This document shows, piece after piece, positions 15,622 to 23,635 of a DNA stretch of 64,000 nucleotides. The translations under genes were made by a program, and so were the position numbers. The notes beneath the pieces are model-generated. The model had not been told where the DNA came from and did no database searches. It saw nothing but the letters and a program-made list of their open reading frames with translations. Position 1 is the first letter of the stretch, and the number at the start of each line of letters is the position of its first letter. Origin of the DNA: CAZSDU01 sp964429135 (GTDB lineage Bacteria; Bacteroidota; Bacteroidia; Bacteroidales; FEN-979); NCBI GenBank assembly GCA_964429135.1, contig CAYSAU010000018.1, forward strand, positions 8,218 through 72,217. Direction: 5' to 3'.

Positions 15622-16640
15622 CGTCCATCCAATCCAAAGCAGATATCCATACGTTTGGATTTTTCGATTAAAGGATGATCAGCGGGAACAAGACGAAGTT
15701 TTCCCCCCACTTCAGACAGGGGAACAGAGGTAATGGTATTTCCTTTCAAGGAGACCATGTGACCGAATTTTTTCTGGGCGATCAGTTCAACGGCATGGGC
15801 GCCATAGCGGGTTGCCAGTATTCTATCCATAGGAGAGGGGCTTCCTCCGCGTTGAATATACCCGAGAATGGTTTCCCTGGTTTCCAATCCGGTCAGTTCA
15901 CTGATGCTGCCGGAGATAAAACGTGCAGCAGATTCTCCTTTGGGTGTAGTAATCCCTTCTGCAACCACCACGATGGAATAGGGTTTTTTATTGATCGTTC
16001 TTTTTTTCAGGCATTTTGCCACAACGTGAATATCAAAATCAATTTCCGGTAGAAGGATGACATCTCCGCCACCGGCCATTCCGCTGTAAAGCGCAAGCCA
16101 GCCGGCATGATGGCCCATCACTTCAATGACCATGATGCGTTTATGACTGTTGGCTGTAGTATGAAGGCGGTCGATGGCATCGGTAGTGATCATTAGCGCG
16201 GAATCAAATCCGAAAGTGACATCTGTTCCCCATACATCATTGTCGATGGTTTTTGGAATTCCGATGACATTCAGACCTTCCCGGGAAAGCATGTCGGCCG
16301 TCCTTTGGGTGCCATTGCCTCCGATACAGACCAGGGCGTCCAGCCCCATTTCATGATAATGCTTTTTAATCAGTTTTGGTTTGTCAATAGCATTAAGGGA
16401 ACTACCCTTTTTAAAAGGATTTTCTCGTGAAGTACCCAGAATGGTACCACCCAGAGTCAGTATTCCGGAAAGCTGGTTTTCATCTAACTGAACATATTCC
16501 TGATTGATCAGTCCAAGAAATCCAGAGGAAATTCCGATCACCTCCATTCCATATTCCAGAATAGCAGTTTTTCCAACGCCCCGAATGGCCGCATTGATAC
16601 CGGGACAGTCACCTCCGGCAGTAAGAATTCCGATTTTCAT
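15618..16640 (-). CDS. pfkA: 6-phosphofructokinase (group III-like; phosphoryl donor uncertain)
   Basis: A 340-residue PFK that phosphorylates fructose-6-phosphate. It begins MKIGILTAGGDCPGINAAIRG. The PKTIDND motif carries the Lys typical of PPi-using and group III enzymes. The donor loop reads GGNGT: the second Gly fits ATP/group III rather than classical PPi enzymes (GGDD), but Asn replaces the usual Asp of GGDGS. The stretch EVMGHHAGWLAL has His where Arg of MGR normally contacts substrate phosphate. The seven-base gap to the upstream 299-residue gene suggests one transcript. The enzyme class is firm; donor specificity is open. Confidence 0.88.
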   Translation of the reverse strand: MKIGILTAGGDCPGINAAIRGVGKTAILEYGMEVIGISSGFLGLINQEYVQLDENQLSGILTLGGTILGTSRENPFKKGSSLNAIDKPKLIKKHYHEMGLDALVCIGGNGTQRTADMLSREGLNVIGIPKTIDNDVWGTDVTFGFDSALMITTDAIDRLHTTANSHKRIMVIEVMGHHAGWLALYSGMAGGGDVILLPEIDFDIHVVAKCLKKRTINKKPYSIVVVAEGITTPKGESAARFISGSISELTGLETRETILGYIQRGGSPSPMDRILATRYGAHAVELIAQKKFGHMVSLKGNTITSVPLSEVGGKLRLVPADHPLIEKSKRMDICFGLDGR

Positions 16641-16647
16641 CTTTGAA

Positions 16648-17547
16648 TTATTTCAGTTCAAAACGGCCTTCACCGATTTCTTTGCCATCTACGAAAACCG
16701 AAACGGAATATTTCCCTTTCATGGCGGGTTTGTCATTGTCTTTCTTGGTCCAGTCCAGGCAAAGATTAATGGCCTTTCCTTCGTAGGAAATATCTTCCCT
16801 GAGCGAATAAGGCAGAGTTTGTCCGTTGAAAATAAAGGTGTCGTATTTGCTTTTGGTTACGATCACATCATCGGGTCGTTTGATGCTCACGAAAACCATT
16901 TTCTTACCTGGGTTAACCAGAGGATTTTCACTCAGGGTGAAGCATACCCTGAGGCGGTCGGTACGGTTAGCCTTATCGGTCAGTTGTTCTTTATTGCCAC
17001 CGGATTTCAGCTTGAATGCCCTGACGTTAACATCATATGCTTTGATATAGGCAGCCTGGTTCATTTTTTCGGTCAGTGCTTCTTTGTCTTTCATCAGGCT
17101 GGTGTTACGATTCTGTTCTGTTTTAACCTCCTGACGAATCCTTTCATTTTCAACGGTCAGCTGGCGGTTAACGGTATACAGGGAATCCATCTGGTGCACA
17201 TAACCCTGTGCAATGGCTTGTAACATGGCCAGTTTTTTGCGAATTTTATTATATTCCCATTGGGTATCCAGGAGTTTTTTTATTTCTATAGCGTTTTTCT
17301 GGATAATGCTGTCCTTGGTGGCCAGAGAATCGGACAATGCCCCATAAGAAACTTTGATTTTATTGTGCTCTTTCATCAGGGAATCCAGTTCCTGCTGCAA
17401 TTCTGTTTTCTCGCTTTCCTTTTCTTTTACCAGCCGCATCAGTTGCGATCGCTGGATGATAAGCCAGAAGATCAGGATCAGGATAAGAATGGCAAGGATG
17501 GATAAGTAGATTTTATAATTCCGGGAGCTTGATGTTTGCTCTTCCAT
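16648..17547 (-). CDS. Membrane-anchored coiled-coil protein with C-terminal beta domain
   Basis: A 299-residue protein with an N-terminal membrane anchor (residues 12-30, IYLSILAILILILIFWLII) and a long coiled coil (about 35-165, many KEKESEKTELQQELDSLMKEH-like heptads). The compact C-terminal domain (about 170-299, predicted beta: LRVCFTLSENPLVNPGKKMVFVSIKRPD, GKYSVSVFVDGKEIGEGRFELK) probably faces the periplasm. I do not recognise a characterised family. It precedes pfkA by seven bases and has its own -7 box. A role in envelope structure is only a guess. Confidence 0.8.
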   Translation of the reverse strand: MEEQTSSSRNYKIYLSILAILILILIFWLIIQRSQLMRLVKEKESEKTELQQELDSLMKEHNKIKVSYGALSDSLATKDSIIQKNAIEIKKLLDTQWEYNKIRKKLAMLQAIAQGYVHQMDSLYTVNRQLTVENERIRQEVKTEQNRNTSLMKDKEALTEKMNQAAYIKAYDVNVRAFKLKSGGNKEQLTDKANRTDRLRVCFTLSENPLVNPGKKMVFVSIKRPDDVIVTKSKYDTFIFNGQTLPYSLREDISYEGKAINLCLDWTKKDNDKPAMKGKYSVSVFVDGKEIGEGRFELK

Positions 17548-17575
17548 AAAACATGTTTTTACAGTATTATAGCTG

Positions 17576-17583
17576 CAAATATA
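17576..17583 (-). promoter_or_regulatory. Predicted -7 box for the coiled-coil gene and pfkA
   Basis: TATATTTG, 28 bases before the ATG at 17547, just after the terminator of the preceding gene. Confidence 0.5.
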
Positions 17584-17587
17584 AAAT

Positions 17588-17622
17588 AAAAACAGGATAC
17601 CTTATTCAGATATCCTGTTTTT
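17588..17622. terminator. Bidirectional-looking intrinsic terminator after the C69 peptidase gene
   Basis: A perfect 12-base inverted repeat (AAAAACAGGATA and its complement) encloses an 11-base loop. On the reverse strand it is followed by a T-rich run. It lies between the peptidase stop at 17638 and the promoter of the next gene. Confidence 0.85.
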
Positions 17623-17637
17623 TCGGGGTAGTAAAAA

Positions 17638-19320
17638 TCAGTGACCGGAGGGGCCAGTTTGCAGAATGACATCTCCGTGTTGCTTCACGATTTCACGCAA
17701 CCACCATTCAGGGTAACCTGGTTGGGAAGGCATCAGTGGAATCCCATAGCCATTGGTTTCAAATTTACCGTCTTTTTCTTTTTTAATATTACCGTCAATA
17801 TATTTCACCAGAAGGTATTGAAATAATTCCTGCCATCTTTTCACGGTGGCATCTCCGGTTTTAACGGAATAATCGGTCAGGTATTTCCGGGCAGCGCTTT
17901 TATCGGTTTTAAAAAGTTCTGCTGCTTTTTTATCTACATCAGCAGTTTCTGAAAAAAATCTGGTTTCAAGTTCACGTTGTACCGGCTGAATGTCTTTGAT
18001 CATATAATTATATCGGGAATAAGCCCAGTTGGAAACCAGGCTGAATGTCCAGAAGGCAGAAGTCGGCGAAAACGTCAACATATCTCCGTTGCCAGCGGCA
18101 AAGGAATGAGGAACCTTCGTGATGCCACAATACATAGGAGTGAAAACTGTAGTATAAGTATCATCAACACCGAACCAGAAAATGCCCCCTATGGGATCAG
18201 GAAGCCAGGAACGGCTCTGGGCCACAAATACAAATCCCGTTTGTTGGGTAGAAGTAGCACGTTCATGAACATAGTTAACACTATCCACTTTCCAGGTCAT
18301 GGGGCGCCAGCGGTAAGGACATTGAAAAGGACCGGCACCGATGTCGTAAGTCATATCCATCTTTGTCCCTTCGTAATGGTCGCGCATGAGTTCCATGACA
18401 TCGTGGACGGAGATTTTTTTATCCGGCTTGATCCATAGCGGCATACGGTTCTGTGTATAACCCCATTTCCCTTGGATAAGATGCCCCATGGCATAATTTT
18501 CATATTGTCCCATATTGGCATTCACTCGGTTGAACATTGCCCAAACCCTGGCCTCGCAGGCACGGGCACCGCTGAAAGTGACAGGAGCATAGGTGTCGGA
18601 AAAGCTGAATTCTGCATCGCTACCGTCGAACCAGCCTTTTTCACGGGCAAAGCTGATGACATCTGGAGAATAGATACAGTTTTCAGGATCATTGAGTGGA
18701 AATTGCGTGATTCTGGCTTGATTGGCATGCCCGCTGATGTAGCCATCGGGAATGCGCAGAGCTACCCATACAGCTCCTTTTTGGCCTTCACCCTTGCCAA
18801 TCATTTCCAGAATCCAGGCTTCATTAGGATCAGAAATTGAAAAAGATTCACCTTCACTGGCATATCCATAAGAAGCAACCAGGTCCCCCATCACTTGAAT
18901 GGCTTCCCTGGCATTCTTTGCACGCTGGAGGGAGAAATATATCAAAGTGCCATAATCCACTATGCCTCCTTTTTGAGTCTGCAATTCATCCCGTCCTCCG
19001 AAAGTGGTCTCGCCAACGGCAAGCTGGTGTTCATTCATATTCCCCACCACGGAATAAGTATGTCTTACCTGGGGAATTTTTCCCAGGGGCTTATGGGTAT
19101 CCCATTCAATCACATCAACCATAGTTCCGGCAGGATAATCCCGGGCTGGCCAGAAATAAAGTTCCCCATAGAGCTGATGGGAATCAGCCGAATAGGTGAT
19201 CATCACCGAACCATCAACAGAAGCTCCTTTGGTAATGATAAAATTAGTACATGCAAGGGTGTGGGAATGAAAGCCGATCACCAGCAATAACAGGAGGAAA
19301 GAGATGATTATTTTTCGCAT
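17638..19320 (-). CDS. Secreted C69 family dipeptidase
   Basis: A 560-residue exported peptidase. The signal peptide MRKIIISFLLLLLVIGFHSH...LA is followed at once by Cys24 (CTNFIITKGAS). In C69 enzymes the new N-terminal Cys is the nucleophile, so signal cleavage after Ala23 would expose it. Family segments include GSVMITYSADSHQLYGELYFWPA and GNMNEHQLAVGETTFGGR. It probably trims dipeptides in the periplasm or outside. The ATG at 19320 gives a clean signal peptide; in-frame upstream sequence to 19392 begins with TTG and overlaps the promoter. It is divergent from an outer-membrane barrel gene, with -7 boxes almost back to back. Confidence 0.9.
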   Translation of the reverse strand: MRKIIISFLLLLLVIGFHSHTLACTNFIITKGASVDGSVMITYSADSHQLYGELYFWPARDYPAGTMVDVIEWDTHKPLGKIPQVRHTYSVVGNMNEHQLAVGETTFGGRDELQTQKGGIVDYGTLIYFSLQRAKNAREAIQVMGDLVASYGYASEGESFSISDPNEAWILEMIGKGEGQKGAVWVALRIPDGYISGHANQARITQFPLNDPENCIYSPDVISFAREKGWFDGSDAEFSFSDTYAPVTFSGARACEARVWAMFNRVNANMGQYENYAMGHLIQGKWGYTQNRMPLWIKPDKKISVHDVMELMRDHYEGTKMDMTYDIGAGPFQCPYRWRPMTWKVDSVNYVHERATSTQQTGFVFVAQSRSWLPDPIGGIFWFGVDDTYTTVFTPMYCGITKVPHSFAAGNGDMLTFSPTSAFWTFSLVSNWAYSRYNYMIKDIQPVQRELETRFFSETADVDKKAAELFKTDKSAARKYLTDYSVKTGDATVKRWQELFQYLLVKYIDGNIKKEKDGKFETNGYGIPLMPSQPGYPEWWLREIVKQHGDVILQTGPSGH

Positions 19321-19389
19321 AAAAACATTTAATTTAATGAATAAAAAAGTTTCTGTGTCCTTCACCATAACAGATAAGGATAACGCTTG

Positions 19390-19408
19390 CAAAAATACAC
19401 TAAATTTG
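19390..19408. promoter_or_regulatory. Back-to-back divergent -7 boxes
   Basis: TATTTTTG on the reverse strand (19390-19397, for the C69 peptidase) and TAAATTTG on the forward strand (19401-19408, for the barrel protein) are three bases apart. The two promoters probably cannot be fully occupied together. Confidence 0.5.
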
Positions 19409-19427
19409 TAGTCCTAAAAGCATCTTT

Positions 19428-20198
19428 ATGAAAAAAGCAGTTGTCTTCCTCTGCTTCTGTTTGTCGTTATCCTCATTGTTTTCACAGACAACCCAAGCGC
19501 CTGTTGTCAAAACGACCATCAATAAAAATATGGCGCTTGAGTTTACAGCCGGTTATGCCGTTTCCTTTGGAAATTATTCTAACACGGATTCCACCAACAA
19601 GAAATCAGGTTATGCGGGAAACGGTTGGATAGCCCAGTTTACGTTTGATTGGATGGGGAATAATAATTTCGGGCTTGCGATTCAGTACACTTTTCAGCAA
19701 AACCAACTGAAAACTGCCGCAAAAAACATTATCCCTGACGGAACCCGCTATCCTTTAGGGGATGGAGCATGGTCAAATCATTACCTCATGGCTGGACCGG
19801 TATTTCTGAAATCATTCAATAATATAAGCCTTGATGTAAAATTACTCGGTGGTGTCCTCCTGGCTTCAAGCTCCAATTTTAACCTCACGGAGATCATAGA
19901 TTCCATAAATTACCAGAATGTTCATGGAATAGGAACAGGTTTCGCCTATCAATTTTCTGTAGGACTCGGATACACGATTTCGGATCATTTTACGTTAAAA
20001 CTAAATCTGGGAATTTTGGGAGGATGGCCGGGTTTAAAAAAGCAATTCGGATCCAGGCTTATCGGTTATGAAGAATATATTGATCCGGTGACAGGGATAA
20101 AATATGAAAAACCCATCTATTCTGCTCCGATTGAATATTCCATCAAAAAAGTCGTCATGACCTTGAATCCATCTCTGGGCGTTATTTTCAGGTTTTAA
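19428..20198 (+). CDS. Outer membrane beta-barrel protein
   Basis: A 256-residue exported protein with a signal peptide ending near residue 20 (SLSSLFSQ). Alternating hydrophobic strands suit a small outer-membrane barrel (MALEFTAGYAVSFGNY, GWIAQFTFDWMGNNNFGLAIQYTF, TLKLNLGILGGW), and the protein ends in the strand PSLGVIFRF with a terminal Phe. The function is not recognisable. It precedes a second barrel gene by nine bases and then waaA, so an outer-membrane biogenesis context is plausible. Confidence 0.75.
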   Translation: MKKAVVFLCFCLSLSSLFSQTTQAPVVKTTINKNMALEFTAGYAVSFGNYSNTDSTNKKSGYAGNGWIAQFTFDWMGNNNFGLAIQYTFQQNQLKTAAKNIIPDGTRYPLGDGAWSNHYLMAGPVFLKSFNNISLDVKLLGGVLLASSSNFNLTEIIDSINYQNVHGIGTGFAYQFSVGLGYTISDHFTLKLNLGILGGWPGLKKQFGSRLIGYEEYIDPVTGIKYEKPIYSAPIEYSIKKVVMTLNPSLGVIFRF

Positions 20199-20207
20199 AT
20201 CTGCATT

Positions 20208-20969
20208 ATGTACCGAAAGTTAGCATGCTATTTTTTTTTCATCTTTATTTTTTTTGATGAACTGTCAGCTCAGGTGAGCATCCGTGATTCTGCCATCGGG
20301 ACGTCCCTGGTTTATGCCACTTATTCCTATCAGTTTCCGGGAGGGGATCTGGCCAAACGTTTCGGCTCAAACTCAAGTATTGGCGGCGGCTTTTTATATA
20401 AAACAAAATCAAACTGGCTGATCGGTGCAGAAGGGAATTTCCTTTTTGGGCAATCGGTCAAGAACTCAGATTCCTTGCTGATGAATATCACCAATAAGGA
20501 TGGGTTTGTCATTGACGCCAACGGAATGATAGCGGATATTGTGTATTATGAGCGGGGTTTCAGTTTTTACGCCAAATTCGGGAAGCTTATTCCCCTGCTT
20601 TCCCCCAACCCGAATTCGGGGTTTCTGATCATGCTTGGCGGTGGTTACCTCCAAAACAAAATCCGTATCCATAATCCGGGGAACACTGCGCCCCAGTTAC
20701 TGGGGGATTATAAAAAAGGATACGACCACCTCAACGGAGGCATTTCCCTCACAGCTTCTCTCGGTTACCTTTACCTTGGGAATACCCGCCTGCTTAACTT
20801 TTACGTGGGTTTTGAATTTATTCAGGCCTGGACAAAAAGCATGAGGGCCTATAATTTTGACACCGAAAAAGCGGATAATACAAAATACAACAGCCAGTTT
20901 TATGGTCTCAAAGTGTGCTGGATGATTCCACTCTTTCAAAGAACACCCAAGGAATATTATGTATATTAA
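20208..20969 (+). CDS. Conserved outer-membrane-type protein upstream of waaA
   Basis: A 253-residue exported protein with a signal peptide (residues 1-21, ending LSAQ) and amphipathic strands such as SLVYATYSYQFPGGDLAKRFGSNSSIGGGFLYK and GFLIMLGGGYLQNKIRI. Proteins with this opening commonly sit before the Kdo transferase gene in Bacteroidota, as here (17-base gap to waaA). Probably an outer-membrane barrel; no mechanism is visible. The coding sequence contains the palindrome CCCGAATTCGGG near 20608-20619. Confidence 0.75.
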   Translation: MYRKLACYFFFIFIFFDELSAQVSIRDSAIGTSLVYATYSYQFPGGDLAKRFGSNSSIGGGFLYKTKSNWLIGAEGNFLFGQSVKNSDSLLMNITNKDGFVIDANGMIADIVYYERGFSFYAKFGKLIPLLSPNPNSGFLIMLGGGYLQNKIRIHNPGNTAPQLLGDYKKGYDHLNGGISLTASLGYLYLGNTRLLNFYVGFEFIQAWTKSMRAYNFDTEKADNTKYNSQFYGLKVCWMIPLFQRTPKEYYVY

Positions 20970-20986
20970 CCCCAGCGCTGAAACCC

Positions 20987-22237
20987 ATGCGAATAGTTTA
21001 TTCTGCAGTTATTTTTTTTTACGGAATTTTACTGCAGATAGCAGCATTGTTTAATCCAAAAGCAAGTTTCTGGGTAAAGGGGCGTAAGCAATGGAAAGAA
21101 AAGCTTACCCGTGCCTTGGAAGAAAACACATTTCAGCACACACCGATTATCTGGTTCCATGTTTCTTCATTGGGAGAATTTGAACAGGGAAGGCCGGTGA
21201 TAGAAGCCTTGAAAAAAAATAATCCTGAAAGAAAAATTTTCCTGACCTTCTTTTCTCCTTCAGGATATGAGATCAGAAAAAAGTATGAATATGCCGATCT
21301 TGTTTTCTATCTTCCCCTTGATACTGTTGCAAATGCAAAATTTCTGATAGAAGCGGTCAGACCATCCATGGTTTTTTTTATTAAATATGATTTCTGGTTC
21401 AATTATCTTTTCGAACTCTATCAAGAAAAAATACCGGTTTTCTTTATCTCCGCAATATTCCGCGGTGATCAGTATTTTTTTAAATGGTATGCTGCCTGGT
21501 TTCGCAGGCAGTTGTCACTGGTAAGCTGGTTTTTTGTCCAGAATGAATCCTCCCTTCAATTATTGTTTTCTATAGGTATTAACCAGGCAAGTCTTGTCGG
21601 CGATACCCGCTTCGACAGGGTTTATGCCATTTCCCGGGTGAAAAAGGACTTTCCGCTTATCCGGAAATTTTGCGGGGAAGGGAAGATATTTCTTGGTGGC
21701 AGTACCTGGAAAGAGGATGAAGCAGTTATTGTTTCCCTGGCCGAGGCAGGAATTCCCGGGATGAAATTTATCATTGCCCCTCATGATACCGGCCTTGGAA
21801 GGGTGAATGCCGTTATGCTTTCTTTTTCCGGAAAAAAAGTGTTAAAGTATTCTGAAATCAATGAAGAAAATGCTGCTTCTGCCGATATTCTGATCATTGA
21901 CAATGTCGGCATACTGAACCAGCTTTATCAGTATGCTTCTTTTGCTTTTATCGGGGGCGGCTTCGGAAACGGTATCCATAACATCCAGGAGCCTGTTACC
22001 TTTGGGGTACCGGTATTTTTCGGGCCAAATTTTCATAAATTCAGGGAAGCAGCGGAACTCGTGGAACTGGGCGGGGCATATTGTATTCAAGAACCGCAGA
22101 TCCTCATTCAAACCATCAGGGAACTTCTGGCAGATCCCAACCGCTACCGTCAGGTTTCGTCCATCTGTCTTCAGTATGTGGAAGAGAACAGGGGGGCGAC
22201 GGATAAAATCATGACTTTTATACAGCAACATGATTAA
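20987..22237 (+). CDS. waaA: 3-deoxy-D-manno-octulosonic acid (Kdo) transferase
   Basis: A 416-residue inner-membrane GT30 enzyme that adds Kdo to lipid A precursor. It has an N-terminal membrane anchor (VYSAVIFFYGILLQIAALF) and a GT-B fold: IIWFHVSSLGEFEQGRPVIE is the acceptor-side motif, GDTRFDRVY and the GGGFGNGIHNIQEPVTFGVPVFFGP donor loop are hallmarks. The ATG at 20987 avoids an overlap with the upstream gene and starts right at the anchor. It overlaps the following phosphatase gene by eight bases. Confidence 0.94.
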   Translation: MRIVYSAVIFFYGILLQIAALFNPKASFWVKGRKQWKEKLTRALEENTFQHTPIIWFHVSSLGEFEQGRPVIEALKKNNPERKIFLTFFSPSGYEIRKKYEYADLVFYLPLDTVANAKFLIEAVRPSMVFFIKYDFWFNYLFELYQEKIPVFFISAIFRGDQYFFKWYAAWFRRQLSLVSWFFVQNESSLQLLFSIGINQASLVGDTRFDRVYAISRVKKDFPLIRKFCGEGKIFLGGSTWKEDEAVIVSLAEAGIPGMKFIIAPHDTGLGRVNAVMLSFSGKKVLKYSEINEENAASADILIIDNVGILNQLYQYASFAFIGGGFGNGIHNIQEPVTFGVPVFFGPNFHKFREAAELVELGGAYCIQEPQILIQTIRELLADPNRYRQVSSICLQYVEENRGATDKIMTFIQQHD

Positions 22238-22928
22238 TCGATGGGTTATTGGCGATATCCACGGGTGTATCCATACCTTTCGTACATTGGTTGAAAAACT
22301 GGAGCTTCAGGAAAATGACTGCCTTTACCTGCTGGGCGATTACATCGATCGCGGCATGGACAGCAGAGCTGTGATTGATTTTATTTTTACCCTGAAGAAA
22401 CAAGCTGCCTTTCAAGTGATTCCCCTGATGGGAAACCATGAATACATGCTGATGTATGCCCGGGAAGACCCAGCTTTTTTTCAACTCTGGATGCTCAACA
22501 GCGGAATAACCACCCTTCGTGATTTTCATTTGATCTATGAGGGGCTCCCTGATCAATCGACCATTTCGAAAATACCTCGGGCATATATGGATTTTTTCAC
22601 AGGATTGAAGATGTACGAGGAAATCCCTGGGTTTTTTCTTTGCCATGGTTGTTTTGAAGGTAATGCCCCAAACCCTATTGACGATACCAACTCCATGATC
22701 TGGGGACGCATTGAAAAGTATCCGGAGCATTTTCTTAAAGGAAATATTCTGGTTCACGGCCATACTCCCGCTTCCCTGGATGCCATCAGTAAAAACGTGG
22801 AAAATCCTTCGGCTAAAATCATCAACCTGGATGCAGGTTGTGTATATAAAAACACTCCTTTTCTGGGGAACCTGATTGCGCTGGAGCTTGGATCCCGCAG
22901 ACTGGTCTGGCAAAAAAATATCGATTAG
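22230..22928 (+). CDS. PPP-type serine/threonine phosphatase (metallophosphoesterase)
   Basis: A 232-residue cytosolic metallophosphatase. The three metal motifs are clear: GDIHG (residues 8-12), GDYIDRGMDSR and GNHEYML; a later HGHTP completes the site. This is the pattern of bacterial PPP phosphatases (PrpA/PrpB, ApaH-like). The substrate may be phosphoproteins or dinucleoside polyphosphates; the sequence does not decide. It is translationally coupled to waaA (eight-base overlap). Confidence 0.88.
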   Translation: MINRWVIGDIHGCIHTFRTLVEKLELQENDCLYLLGDYIDRGMDSRAVIDFIFTLKKQAAFQVIPLMGNHEYMLMYAREDPAFFQLWMLNSGITTLRDFHLIYEGLPDQSTISKIPRAYMDFFTGLKMYEEIPGFFLCHGCFEGNAPNPIDDTNSMIWGRIEKYPEHFLKGNILVHGHTPASLDAISKNVENPSAKIINLDAGCVYKNTPFLGNLIALELGSRRLVWQKNID

Positions 22929-22963
22929 GAAATGAAAATTAGTCTTTTTTTATACTGTTTTTG

Positions 22964-22971
22964 TATCTTTG
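22964..22971 (+). promoter_or_regulatory. Predicted -7 box for the lipoprotein gene
   Basis: TATCTTTG, 31 bases before the ATG at 23003. Confidence 0.5.
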
Positions 22972-23002
22972 ATCAACGAAACCAAATTCTAAAAACCGTG
23001 TT

Positions 23003-23635
23003 ATGAAAAAAATCAATTTTTTATTCTTTCTTGGACTCTTTACTGCCTTACTTTTAACATCTTGTAATCCGGTTACCCTGACTTCCTGGACCAACCCCAA
23101 AGAGCATAAAAAAATCGGCAATGTGGTCGTCTGGGCCATGTTTGACAAATTGGAGTATCAGAAACCTTTTGAACAACATTCCGCCAATTACTTTAACAGC
23201 AAAGGCTTTAAAGCCATGGAGTCCCTTGAATTCCTTTCTCCCACTGTGAAATATGAGTTGAATGACATTGAGAAAAAATTTGACAGCCTTGGGGTGGACG
23301 GTATTCTTATCGTGACCTATAAGGGTACGGAAAAATCCCAGAGTTATATTCCTCCCTCCACGACGGTTTACCCCGATTATTATTACAATTATTATAATTA
23401 CTATAACTGGGGATATCCCATTTATGGATATGGCGGAAATGTAGTGACTACCGGCGGTTACTGGGTTACGACCTCCACGGTGAACCTCAGGGCCAACCTT
23501 TACGATAATTCAAACAATGCTTTGATCTGGACAGCCGATATCTCCGTGGATGACCCAAACTATCTTGATGAGGTCAGCTACAGGATTGCTTCACAGATAT
23601 ATGCCGACTGGCAAAAAAACGGATTACTCAAATAG
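23003..23635 (+). CDS. Lipoprotein with Tyr-rich loop (DUF4136-like)
   Basis: A 210-residue lipoprotein: signal peptide and lipobox ending at Cys21 (LLLTSC). The fold resembles DUF4136-type proteins, with the segment NVVVWAMFDKLEYQKPFEQHSANYFNSKG and a closing region with ISVDDPNYLDEVSYRIASQIYADW. The centre holds a low-complexity run of Tyr and Asn (about residues 125-150). It probably sits in the outer membrane facing the periplasm. The function is unknown. The end overlaps the convergent mqnC by eight bases. Confidence 0.75.
   Translation: MKKINFLFFLGLFTALLLTSCNPVTLTSWTNPKEHKKIGNVVVWAMFDKLEYQKPFEQHSANYFNSKGFKAMESLEFLSPTVKYELNDIEKKFDSLGVDGILIVTYKGTEKSQSYIPPSTTVYPDYYYNYYNYYNWGYPIYGYGGNVVTTGGYWVTTSTVNLRANLYDNSNNALIWTADISVDDPNYLDEVSYRIASQIYADWQKNGLLK

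Noticed and set aside
16504..17223. 239-codon forward open frame
   Set aside because: Antisense to pfkA and the coiled-coil gene; its composition reflects the opposite strand and no motif is visible.
20608..20619. CCCGAATTCGGG palindrome inside the second barrel gene, similar in look to the holB element
   Set aside because: Only a 12-base palindrome, flanks differ from holB and the protein shows no visible insertion; likely chance.
22218..22913. 231-codon reverse open frame
   Set aside because: Complete shadow of the PPP phosphatase gene, which carries all metal motifs.
23380..23440. Tandem repeat expansion in the Tyr-rich part of the lipoprotein
   Set aside because: Codons vary (tat, tac, aat, aac) and there is no fixed DNA period, so it is amino acid bias rather than a DNA repeat.
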